Assembly: GCA_018710845.1 (NCBI GenBank)
Contig: DVJB01000061.1
Location: 34,237 to 98,236 of the forward strand
Origin: Candidatus Onthomonas avicola
GTDB taxonomy: Bacteria > Bacillota > Clostridia > Oscillospirales > Oscillospiraceae
Direction: 5' to 3'
DNA length: 64,000 nucleotides
This document shows positions 52,368 to 59,415 of this stretch, one piece after another. The notes under the pieces are model-generated. The model made no database searches and was not told the origin of the DNA. It saw only the letters and a program-made list of their open reading frames with translations. Position 1 is the stretch's first letter, and each line of letters opens with the position of its first letter. A program made the position numbers and the translations under genes.

Positions 52368-53993
52368 TTACTGAACGCCGGTCAGGGCGGCCAGCTTGTT
52401 GTAGATGTCGGTGTTGTCGTAGTAGCCGTTGAAGTTCTCGGCGCCCACGCCATCGGCGAAGACCGCCACCGGCAGGCCGGTGTGGCTATAGGAGGTGAAG
52501 TCCACGCCGGACTTGTTGTTGAGGATGTGGGTGATGGTCACAGAGAAGGGGTTGTAGGTGCCGTAGAGGACGTACTGCTCCTGGGTGTAGGTGCTCGCGT
52601 CGTAGTCCGTCATGGACAGCTCATAAGCGGTGCGCAGACGCTCCACCTCGTAGTCGGTGAGCACCAGCCGGTCATCCTCTTCGCCCTCCAGCTTCAGGCC
52701 GAACAGCTCCTCGACGTCCGCCATGGCCTCTTCGAAGGAGGTGCCGTTCTCTTTGTAGGCGTTGACGTACTGCTCGTCAAACTGGATGAAGGAGATGGTC
52801 TGGTTCTCCAGCATGGACAGGTAGGTGTCGTAGTCCGTGCCGGCAAAGCCGATGGTCAGACCGCCGGTCTCGTGGTCGCCGGTGACCAGGATCAGCGTCT
52901 CGTCCGGGTGCTCGGCGGCAAAGTCGATGGCCACCTGCACGGCGTCGGCCAGAGCCAGCGTGTCGTTGATGGTGGAGGCGGCGTCGTTGGCGTGGCAGGC
53001 CCAGTCAATCTTGCCGCCCTCGCACATCATGAAGAAGCCCTCGTCGTTGTCCAGCACTTCGATGCCCTTGGAGACGTAGTCGGCCAGGGCCCAGGTGCCC
53101 TCTTCGCGGTCGAGCTCATAGTCCAGAGAGTCGGCGTCTGCCAGCTGCTCGCCGATGAGCAGGACCTTCTCGTCCTCGGCGGAGATCGCCTCGGCGTCGG
53201 CCTGGGTGTTCACCACGGTGTAGCCGGCGTCCGCCGCCAGCTCGTACAGGTCGGTCTGGTCGCCCTCGCTGCCGGTCGGGTCGAGCAGGCCGCCGCCGGC
53301 GAAGTACTCAAAGTCGGACTCTACCAGCTCCAGGCCGATCTCATAGTAGTCGTTCCGGCTGGCCTGGTGCGCGTAGAACGCGGCGGGGGTGGCGTGGTTG
53401 AGGTTGACGGAGGTGATGACGCCGATCTTCCAGCCCATCTGCTCGTGCAGCTTCTCCGCGATGGTCTCGTAGGCGGTGGTGCCCGTCTCGTCCATGTTGA
53501 TGGTGCCGGAGTAGGTCTTGTGGCCGGTGGAGATGGAGGTGGCGGTGGAGGCGGAGTCGGGGGCGAAGCTGTTGCTGTCGTAGGTCACGGCGGAGCCGGC
53601 GGCCTCGAAGTTCATGAAGTTCAGCGCCACCGGGCCGTCGAGCACGGCGCCCTGGTTGTCATCCAGGCTGGGCTCGGCGAGCATGTAGTCCTCGTCAGCC
53701 AGCGCGCCCAGATAGTCCGAAGTCGCCTGGAACTGCGGATAGCTCATGCCGTCGCCAATGAACAGGAAGACGTACTTCGGAGCGGCAGCGGTGGATGTGC
53801 TCTCGGTCGTGTCCGTGCTCTCGTCAGGATTGGCCTGGAGCTCCTGGGCGGTGGTGTCGGAGCTCTCCGATTCCGCGGTCTGGGCGGCGGTGTCTTCGCC
53901 GGCGGAGGCGTCGTCCGTCGTGGGGGTGCCGCAGGCGGTGAGGCTGGTGAGCAGCATCACCGTCATCAGCAGGAACGCGATCAGTCTTTTCAT
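52368..53993 (-). CDS. phoA: Alkaline phosphatase lipoprotein
   Basis: 541 residues. A lipobox signal peptide (LTACG, C21) and an acidic Ser/Thr linker to about 70 lead into the alkaline phosphatase domain: FLFIGDGMS metal motif, PDSASTATSISTGHKT with the nucleophile serine near 145, GGGKIDWACHANDAA-like metal-site region (EGGKIDWACHAND) and VTGDHETGG. It releases phosphate from organic esters outside the cell. Start is ATG 53993 after GAGGAGA. A Pho-box-like repeat array lies at 54129-54164 upstream, and a TATACT -10 at 54080-54085. Confidence 0.93.
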   Translation of the reverse strand: MKRLIAFLLMTVMLLTSLTACGTPTTDDASAGEDTAAQTAESESSDTTAQELQANPDESTDTTESTSTAAAPKYVFLFIGDGMSYPQFQATSDYLGALADEDYMLAEPSLDDNQGAVLDGPVALNFMNFEAAGSAVTYDSNSFAPDSASTATSISTGHKTYSGTINMDETGTTAYETIAEKLHEQMGWKIGVITSVNLNHATPAAFYAHQASRNDYYEIGLELVESDFEYFAGGGLLDPTGSEGDQTDLYELAADAGYTVVNTQADAEAISAEDEKVLLIGEQLADADSLDYELDREEGTWALADYVSKGIEVLDNDEGFFMMCEGGKIDWACHANDAASTINDTLALADAVQVAIDFAAEHPDETLILVTGDHETGGLTIGFAGTDYDTYLSMLENQTISFIQFDEQYVNAYKENGTSFEEAMADVEELFGLKLEGEEDDRLVLTDYEVERLRTAYELSMTDYDASTYTQEQYVLYGTYNPFSVTITHILNNKSGVDFTSYSHTGLPVAVFADGVGAENFNGYYDNTDIYNKLAALTGVQ

Positions 53994-54079
53994 ACACGAT
54001 CTCCTCACTTATGTCAGATAGAGTGTTCCCTCGCAGCGATGAGCGGAGGGGAAGAGGGCAGCGCCGCTCTTCGCAGGTC

Positions 54080-54085
54080 AGTATA
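54080..54085 (-). promoter_or_regulatory. -10 box of the alkaline phosphatase gene
   Basis: TATACT on the minus strand, 87 bp before the start codon. The -35 position (54103-54108) reads TAGCTG, a poor match as expected for an activator-dependent promoter. Confidence 0.5.
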
Positions 54086-54128
54086 TCAGAGGGAAAGAAA
54101 AGCAGCTATCACGGCGCGGTAAGAAGTT

Positions 54129-54164
54129 CGTAAAACTAAATATAAAAATGTAAATGACGGTAAA
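54129..54164 (-). promoter_or_regulatory. Candidate PhoP (Pho box) array
   Basis: On the minus strand TTTACC, TTTACA, a degenerate TATATT and TTTACG start exactly 10 bp apart (plus-strand starts 54159, 54149, 54139, 54129). The B. subtilis Pho box is a run of TT(A/C/T)ACA-like hexamers with 10-12 bp period. The array is just upstream of the -35 region of an alkaline phosphatase gene. Confidence 0.6.
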
Positions 54165-54185
54165 TTAGCTCTGAGACAGGTAAAA

Positions 54186-54506
54186 GGGGCGCCGCACCCT
54201 GGTGCGGCACCCCACAGACTGTCAAAAAAGGTCTCACCGAGTTTGGCTCGAAGAGCCAAATAGAGTCCAATTCATTTTTGGCACGGGCATGTACCCCCCA
54301 GGGGGCCTTCTCTCGCCCCTGCGGGGCGATTCACCTTGACCGGGCCAAAAATACTGATAGTCCGACAAGTGTGCGGATTTTTGGGACAAAAATCCGTGCG
54401 CGTGGGAGGACTGCAAAACTCGCGCAAATGCTTGCATTTGCGCGAAAGGCTGTCAAAAACACTTTTTTGACAGCCTCAGGGGTGCCGCACCCCGGTGCGG
54501 CACCCC
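54186..54506. repeat. Hairpin-rich repeat element, copy 2, flanked by 28-bp direct repeats
   Basis: The core 54216-54477 (262 bp) matches 39005-39220 almost base for base, apart from a 46-bp insertion at 54296-54341, placed within the loop of the second stem-loop, and a few substitutions. On each side lies a 28-bp copy of a perfect or near-perfect hairpin, GGGGTGCCGCACC-CC-GGTGCGGCACCCC (54186-54213 and 54479-54506, two differences). The flanks could be a duplicated target or two terminators. The gap 53994-54523 contains this element, the Pho-like array and the phoA promoter. Confidence 0.8.
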
Positions 54507-54523
54507 AAAGATCATGTGCTGTA

Positions 54524-55711
54524 TTATGGCAGGAGGCTGATCGCCGCTTCGCTCAGGGGCTCCTCCTGCCCGTCTGCGGCGTCCGTGTCTGAACTGTCCG
54601 GGGCGGCGTCCTCCTCCGGGCTGTCGGGACAGGCCGGATAGCGCTCGGCGTCCCAGGTATAGCGCTGGGCGATCTGACTGTCGGTGCAGAGAAACTGTCC
54701 CTGTTCCAGCCCGGCGGTCACGTCCACGTGCCGCCAGAGGTCCTCCTCCAGTTCGACGAGGTTCCACCAGTGCGGCGAGCCGTCCAGTGTGCCCTGAATT
54801 AACTGGCAGGTCAGGCCGGAGCGCTGGCACAGCAGCTGATAGGCCAAGGCGATCCCCTCGCTGTCGGCTGAGCCGTCCACCAGGGCGGCGTGGACGCTGG
54901 GGGAGGCCTCGGCGTCGTAGGTGACCAGGTCTCCCAGGCGGGAATAGAGCAGCCAGTAACCCACCTCTCCCTGGGCAGGGGAGGGCCCGGCCAGCGTGGC
55001 GGCGGCCTGTGCCACCGCCTCTGCCTGCGCCAGCAAGGTGGCCTGCCCGGCAGAATAGGTAAATTGCAGCTCCACGATCCGCTGCGTGCCGCCCTGAATG
55101 TCCTGTGGGTAGATCGTCACGGCCATGTCCGGCAGGCCGAGGGCGTGGGCCGGGTCGTCATAGTAGGCCTCCTGCAGCAGATCGTAGAGCCGGTCCTTTT
55201 GGGCGTAATAGGTGCTGGTCTGCAGGACCAGTGTGTCCTCGTAGCCCGCGAGCGCCTCGCCCAGCACATCACGGATGGCGACGGTGCCGGTGGTCTGCCG
55301 GATGGAGGCGACCTGCTCGGCCGAGCGGCGGTAGCGGAAGGTGAAGGTACACTCATAATAGGAGACGATCCGGCTGGAGTCCCAGCGGATATCCCGCAGG
55401 GCGTAGGAGCCGAGCGGGTCCTGGCCGAGCACCTCGTCGCAGGCCTCCTGCAAGTCCTGTTCTACGTCGCCGGAGTACTGGTAGAGATGCACCGTCCCCT
55501 CCGCGGCGTGGAGGGAGACGAAGTACTGCACGCTGTTGACCAGGTCGGAGTAGGTCTCCACCCGCAGGACGGAGGCATCCTCCGTGTCGGCGCGCTGGGA
55601 GATGTGGCGGCTGACGGAGGAGTAGTCGCGGTTGAGCAGGCTGCCGCAGCCGGTCAGCAGCAAGAGCGCGGCCAGCAGCGCCGGCAGGCGGACGAGCGCG
55701 GCTCTCTTCAC
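54524..55711 (-). CDS. Transglutaminase-like lipoprotein with degenerate active site
   Basis: 395 residues. A lipobox signal peptide (LLLLTGCGS, C22) leads to a region without known domain and then a transglutaminase-like core at about 265-335. The usual Cys of the CxGYA motif is serine (SEGIA, S283), while His (PHWWN, H313) and Asp (RHVDVTAG, D329) remain. Protease or transferase activity is therefore doubtful; a binding or scaffold role is possible. The start is GTG 55711 after AAAGGAGG. It lies 27 bp downstream of parC on the same strand, so probably is co-transcribed. Confidence 0.75.
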   Translation of the reverse strand: MKRAALVRLPALLAALLLLTGCGSLLNRDYSSVSRHISQRADTEDASVLRVETYSDLVNSVQYFVSLHAAEGTVHLYQYSGDVEQDLQEACDEVLGQDPLGSYALRDIRWDSSRIVSYYECTFTFRYRRSAEQVASIRQTTGTVAIRDVLGEALAGYEDTLVLQTSTYYAQKDRLYDLLQEAYYDDPAHALGLPDMAVTIYPQDIQGGTQRIVELQFTYSAGQATLLAQAEAVAQAAATLAGPSPAQGEVGYWLLYSRLGDLVTYDAEASPSVHAALVDGSADSEGIALAYQLLCQRSGLTCQLIQGTLDGSPHWWNLVELEEDLWRHVDVTAGLEQGQFLCTDSQIAQRYTWDAERYPACPDSPEEDAAPDSSDTDAADGQEEPLSEAAISLLP

Positions 55712-55738
55712 GGGCGGGGACCTCCTTTCCCAATGGGG

Positions 55739-57976
55739 TTATCCGAGTGTGAGCTGCTCCTCTCCCCGATCTTCCGGGCGCAGCAGCGCGCCGGCGATGG
55801 GGAGGGATTTGGCGCGGTAGCGGGTCGGACGGGTGATGGCGCTCTCCTCCACGGGGAGCACCCGGTCGAGCCGGTACTTCGGCTTGAGGGTCATGACGGC
55901 GACGCCCTGCGTCGTGCGCGTGCTCTTCTCCAGCAGGGCAGAGGTGTGGAAGATCAGGCAGCGCCCCTCCGTGGAGATCACCGCCAGCTCTCGGTCCTCC
56001 CGCAGCAGGAAGGCCGCGCGCAGCGGGCTCTGCGCGCAGTAGGCGCCGGTGAGCTTCTTGCGGCGCGTGACCGTCTGGTACTTGGAGAGGGAGACGCGGG
56101 CGGCCTTGCCGTTTTCAAAGAAGAAGAGCAGGCTCCCGGCGTAGTCCCCCGGCAGGCACGCCCAGAGGACGCTCTCCCCCTCCTCCATGCCGAGCGCGCT
56201 GGGCAGAAAGCTGCCGAGCACGCTCGCCTTGGTGTCGGCAAAGTCGGACAGGCGCGCCTTGTAGCACTGCTGCAGGTCGGTAAAGACCATGAGCTCGGCG
56301 CGGTTCGTGCTCTCCCACTGGAGGAAGGGGCCGTCCCCCTCCTTGTACTTCTGCTCGCCCGACATGCGCAGCGACTGCGGGGTGATCTTCTTGAAGTAGC
56401 CCTCGCGGGAGAGAAAGGCGGTGACGGGGTAGTCCGGTGCCTCCTCCTCCGGCATCTCCGCCTCCTCTTCAAACTCATAGAGGATCTCGGTGCGGCGGGG
56501 CTGGGCATACTTCTTTTTCACCGCCTGCAGCTCCTGGGAGATGATGCGTCTGCGCCGGGCGGGGCGCTCCACCACGTCGCGCAGGTCCTCAATCTCGCGG
56601 GCGAGCTCGTCCACCTCCTGCGTGCGGCGGAGGATATACTCCTTGTTGATATTGCGCAGGCGGATTTCGGCGACAAACTCCGCCTGGGCCTGGTCAATGC
56701 CAAAGCCGATCATCAGGTTGGGCACCACCTCGGCCTCCGACTCCGTCTCACGGATGATGCGGATGGCCTTGTCGATGTCCAGCAGAATGCGCGCCAGGCC
56801 CTGCAGGAGGTGGAGCTTGTCCTGCTTTTTCTGCATGTCGTGGAAGGCGCGGCGGCGGACGCACTCCATGCGCCAGGCGGTCCACTCCTCCAGAATCTCC
56901 CCAACGCCCATCACGCGCGGGACGCCGGCGATCAGGATATTGAAGTTGCAGGAGACGGAGTCCTGGAGCGGCGTGACGCGAAAGAGCTTTTGCATCAGCC
57001 GGTCCGGGTCGGCCCCGCGCTTGAGGTCGATGGCCAGCTTCAGGCCGGTGAGGTCGGTCTCGTCGCGCATGTCGGCGATCTCGCGGATCTTGCCCGCCTT
57101 GATCTGCTCGGCTACCCGGTCCATGATCGCCTCCACCGTGGTGGTGTAGGGGATCTCGTAGACCTCAATGATGTTCTCGCTTTTCAGATAGCGCCAGCGG
57201 GCGCGCACCTTAAACGAGCCACGCCCCGTCTCGTAGATCTGCCGCAGCTCGCTCTCGCGGTAGAGCAGCTGCCCCCCGGTGGGGAAGTCCGGGGCCTTCA
57301 GGATGGTGAGCAGGTCCGCCTTGGGGTCTTTCATGCGCGCGATCGCCGCATCGCACACCTCGGCGAGGTTGAAGCCGCAGAGGTTGGAGGCCATGCCCAC
57401 CGCGATGCCCTGGTTGGCCGAGACGAGCACGTTGGGAAAGGTGGTGGGCAGCAGCGTCGGCTCCTTCAGCTTGCCGTCGTAGTTGTCCACAAAGTCAACC
57501 GTGTCCTTGTCAATGTCCTGGAAGAACTCGGCGCAGATGGGGTCCAGGCGCACCTCGGTGTACCGGCTGGCGGCGAAGGCCATGTCGCGGGAGTAGACCT
57601 TGCCGAAGTTGCCCTTGGAGTCCACCGGCGGGTGGAGCAGCGCCCCGTAGCCGCGCGAGAGGCGGACCATCGTCTCGTAGATCGCCGCGTCGCCGTGGGG
57701 ATTGAGCTTCATCGTCGCGCCCACCACATTGGCCGACTTGGTCCGCGCTCCGCCGAGCAGGCGCATCTGGTACATGGTGTACAGCAGCTTGCGGTGACTG
57801 GGCTTGAAGCCGTCGATCTCCGGGATGGCGCGCGAGACGATGACGCTCATCGCGTAGGGCATATAGTTGATCTCCAGCGTCTCAGTGATGGGCTGCTCGA
57901 GCACCTCGGGCCGCAGGCCCATGACGTTGGGGTTATTCTTCTTTTCGCTCTCTCTGGGGGCTCTTTTTCGTGCCAT
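55739..57976 (-). CDS. parC: DNA topoisomerase IV subunit A
   Basis: 745 residues, the short clostridial type. The breakage-reunion domain has the catalytic tyrosine Y139 (AASRYTEVRL), and NPHGDAAIYET marks the quinolone-interacting helix, where A97 takes the place of the common serine. The C-terminal beta-propeller (about 500-745) is partial compared with GyrA. It decatenates daughter chromosomes with ParE (59416-61398), which lies 1.4 kb upstream on the same strand. Between them are a small pyrophosphatase-like gene, a small lipoprotein ORF, an XRE regulator and a 46-residue ORF. Confidence 0.9.
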   Translation of the reverse strand: MARKRAPRESEKKNNPNVMGLRPEVLEQPITETLEINYMPYAMSVIVSRAIPEIDGFKPSHRKLLYTMYQMRLLGGARTKSANVVGATMKLNPHGDAAIYETMVRLSRGYGALLHPPVDSKGNFGKVYSRDMAFAASRYTEVRLDPICAEFFQDIDKDTVDFVDNYDGKLKEPTLLPTTFPNVLVSANQGIAVGMASNLCGFNLAEVCDAAIARMKDPKADLLTILKAPDFPTGGQLLYRESELRQIYETGRGSFKVRARWRYLKSENIIEVYEIPYTTTVEAIMDRVAEQIKAGKIREIADMRDETDLTGLKLAIDLKRGADPDRLMQKLFRVTPLQDSVSCNFNILIAGVPRVMGVGEILEEWTAWRMECVRRRAFHDMQKKQDKLHLLQGLARILLDIDKAIRIIRETESEAEVVPNLMIGFGIDQAQAEFVAEIRLRNINKEYILRRTQEVDELAREIEDLRDVVERPARRRRIISQELQAVKKKYAQPRRTEILYEFEEEAEMPEEEAPDYPVTAFLSREGYFKKITPQSLRMSGEQKYKEGDGPFLQWESTNRAELMVFTDLQQCYKARLSDFADTKASVLGSFLPSALGMEEGESVLWACLPGDYAGSLLFFFENGKAARVSLSKYQTVTRRKKLTGAYCAQSPLRAAFLLREDRELAVISTEGRCLIFHTSALLEKSTRTTQGVAVMTLKPKYRLDRVLPVEESAITRPTRYRAKSLPIAGALLRPEDRGEEQLTLG

Positions 57977-57994
57977 GTAATTCCTTCCCTGTCA

Positions 57995-58357
57995 TCAGTC
58001 TCGCAGGAGCACGGTGTCAAACCACCGCTCCTGAAACCATACCTGTGATAAAATCTCCCCGTCGGAGGGGAGCGGCATATCCGGCGGCAAAACGACCCAT
58101 TTGTCCTCTACGTCGTCCCGCCGGTGCAGGATCGCGGCCACCCGGCCGGTGAATTGCGCGACCGGCTCGGACACGCCGAGGAGATAGGCGTCCTGTGCCT
58201 CGCCGTCCCCGGCCAGCGTGCCGGGAATATAGCCGTAATTCACCGGGTAGATCAGCTCAGGGTGTTCCGGGTGGGCGCTGCCGAGCGGGCGGTCGATCAC
58301 CACCGTGACCGTCCGGCCGAGGGCGGAGCAGTCGGGGCGGGATGGCGTGCGGGGCAT
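57995..58357 (-). CDS. Small inorganic-pyrophosphatase-like protein
   Basis: 120 residues. VTVVIDRPLGSAHPEHPELIYPVNYGYIPGT and GDGEAQDAYLLG resemble the family I pyrophosphatase core (NYGYIPxT and DxxPxD region), and VWFQERWFD closes the protein. It is shorter than the usual 170-220 residues and one of the DxDPxD aspartates is not obvious, so activity is uncertain. GGGAGGAGGAG precedes ATG 58357. It sits 18 bp upstream of parC and is probably in the same transcript. Confidence 0.7.
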   Translation of the reverse strand: MPRTPSRPDCSALGRTVTVVIDRPLGSAHPEHPELIYPVNYGYIPGTLAGDGEAQDAYLLGVSEPVAQFTGRVAAILHRRDDVEDKWVVLPPDMPLPSDGEILSQVWFQERWFDTVLLRD

Positions 58358-58428
58358 GGCCGCTCCTCCTCCCTGTGTCCTGTTCTGTTGGTAGTATATC
58401 ACACGGGGCGAAAGGTTGCAAGAAAGCG

Positions 58429-58447
58429 GAAATGGGCCGCCCATTTC
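58429..58447. terminator. Small hairpin upstream of the pyrophosphatase-like gene
   Basis: GAAATGGG-CCG-CCCATTTC, an 8-bp perfect stem. On the minus strand it is followed by CGCTTTCTTGC, which may end the lipoprotein transcript at 58540. Confidence 0.4.
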
Positions 58448-58539
58448 GGATGGACGGCCCGGGGAAGATGAGGTATATTTCAGCGCGTACTGGCCGACGC
58501 TTCTAGGAGGAGAGACGGCCCTTTGCGATTCCGCGGGGA

Positions 58540-58878
58540 TCATGGGTGCGGAGACAGCACCGAAGGGCGGCAAGGACCTCTCACAGGACTGTAAAGCAGA
58601 TACCATTGTCCCGAGGCGGATCGGGCCGGAGTGCCGCGGGAGCGCCGGAAGTGGCGGTAGCAGTACCGCCGCAGATGGGACAGACGCGCTCTATACCGGA
58701 AGGACGCGAGGCCGGTGGAGATGGTTGCGCTGTCTGTGTGACCCGAACAGGTATACCGGGAGGAGAGGAGCAGCTCTCCCGCGGAGCAGCTGGCGCCGGC
58801 CGCGGCATTGAGTATGCACCCGCCCAGCAAAAGCAGGGGGAGCAGCAGGGTCAGTGCCCGGCCAATTCCCTTGTTCAC
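58540..58878 (-). CDS. Putative small lipoprotein (low confidence)
   Basis: 112 residues from GTG 58878. The first 21 residues form a convincing lipoprotein signal (charged start, LTLLLPLLLLGG, C21). The rest is unusual: an Arg/Tyr/His-rich region (RYRARLSHLRRYCYRHFRRS) and no known domain. A near-consensus promoter (58923-58951, minus) ends just before it, so something is transcribed here. The 3' part might be a frameshifted remnant. It is divergent from the XRE regulator and flanked by matching operators. Confidence 0.35.
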   Translation of the reverse strand: MNKGIGRALTLLLPLLLLGGCILNAAAGASCSAGELLLSSRYTCSGHTDSATISTGLASFRYRARLSHLRRYCYRHFRRSRGTPARSASGQWYLLYSPVRGPCRPSVLSPHP

Positions 58879-58897
58879 GGCATCCCATCTCCATCCT

Positions 58898-58913
58898 AGT
58901 ACTTGGAAGTACT
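58898..58913. promoter_or_regulatory. Operator 1 of the XRE/lipoprotein divergent region
   Basis: AGTACTT-GG-AAGTACT, a perfect 16-bp palindrome overlapping the start of the minus-strand transcript and the -35 of a plus-strand promoter. Confidence 0.65.
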
Positions 58914-58930
58914 GATGTGACAAGTATAGA
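58903..58930 (+). promoter_or_regulatory. Promoter of the XRE regulator gene
   Basis: TTGGAA (58903-58908), 16 bp, TATAGA (58925-58930). The -35 lies inside operator 1, giving a ready route to autorepression. Confidence 0.45.
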
Positions 58931-58951
58931 CGTAAAGTGTGCTATTGTCAA
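58923..58951 (-). promoter_or_regulatory. Strong minus-strand promoter for the lipoprotein ORF
   Basis: On the minus strand TTGACA (58946-58951), 17 bp, TATACT (58923-58928). It is near consensus. Confidence 0.7.
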
Positions 58952-58952
58952 T

Positions 58953-58968
58953 AGTATCTAAAAGTACT
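58953..58968. promoter_or_regulatory. Operator 2 of the XRE/lipoprotein divergent region
   Basis: AGTATCTAAAAGTACT, matching operator 1 in the outer half-sites (AGTA...AAGTACT), directly upstream of the minus-strand -35. Confidence 0.55.
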
Positions 58969-58986
58969 AAACGGAGCTGAAACACC

Positions 58987-59208
58987 ATGTATCTCTATTT
59001 TCGACGCCTGCGGGAACTGCGGGAAGACGCAGACCTGTCTCAGCGAGAGGTCGCCGCCCTGCTGGGGATTCAGCAGACCGTCTACTCCAGATATGAGCGG
59101 GGCTTTCAGACCATTCCCCTGGAACATCTGATCACCCTGGCGGACTATTACCGGGTGTCCACGGACTATATCCTCGAGCGGACCAATCGCTCCGAGATCA
59201 ACAGATAA
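58987..59208 (+). CDS. XRE-family HTH regulator
   Basis: 73 residues forming little more than a helix-turn-helix of the lambda-repressor class: REDADLSQREVAALLGIQQTVYSRYERG then IPLEHLITLADYYRVSTDYIL. No effector domain is present. CGGAG lies 10 nt upstream of ATG 58987. Two matching palindromic operators stand between it and the divergent lipoprotein ORF, so it probably represses both itself and that ORF. Confidence 0.88.
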   Translation: MYLYFRRLRELREDADLSQREVAALLGIQQTVYSRYERGFQTIPLEHLITLADYYRVSTDYILERTNRSEINR

Positions 59209-59237
59209 CCGCGCCGTGTTTGCAACGGCGCGGTTAT
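59205..59237. terminator. Hairpin overlapping the XRE stop codon
   Basis: ATAACCGCGCCG and CGGCGCGGTTAT form a perfect 12-bp stem with a 9-nt loop. The stem includes the TAA stop of the XRE gene. No T run follows. Confidence 0.6.
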
Positions 59238-59244
59238 CGTCCGC

Positions 59245-59385
59245 TTATCCCAGAAAATGGACGAGTACGGCGATCACCGCCGCCACCACCCCGACGATCA
59301 ACAGGAACGCGAGAAGGTGGAGGAGGGCGCCCAGCCGCAGCACGGTCAGGACGGTGTGGCCCGGCTCTTCACATGGTTTTTTCAT
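59245..59385 (-). CDS. 46-residue single-helix membrane protein
   Basis: Begins MKKPCEEPGHTVLTVLRLG and continues into one long hydrophobic helix (LLHLLAFLLIVGVVAAVIAV), ending HFLG. ATG 59385 has a weak GGGGG ribosome site. It lies 30 bp downstream of parE on the same strand, so it would be the last gene of the parE transcript, closed by the hairpin at 59205-59237. No relative is recognised. Confidence 0.45.
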   Translation of the reverse strand: MKKPCEEPGHTVLTVLRLGALLHLLAFLLIVGVVAAVIAVLVHFLG

Positions 59386-59415
59386 GGTAGTATGCCCCCA
59401 TTGCCCGCTGACGGC

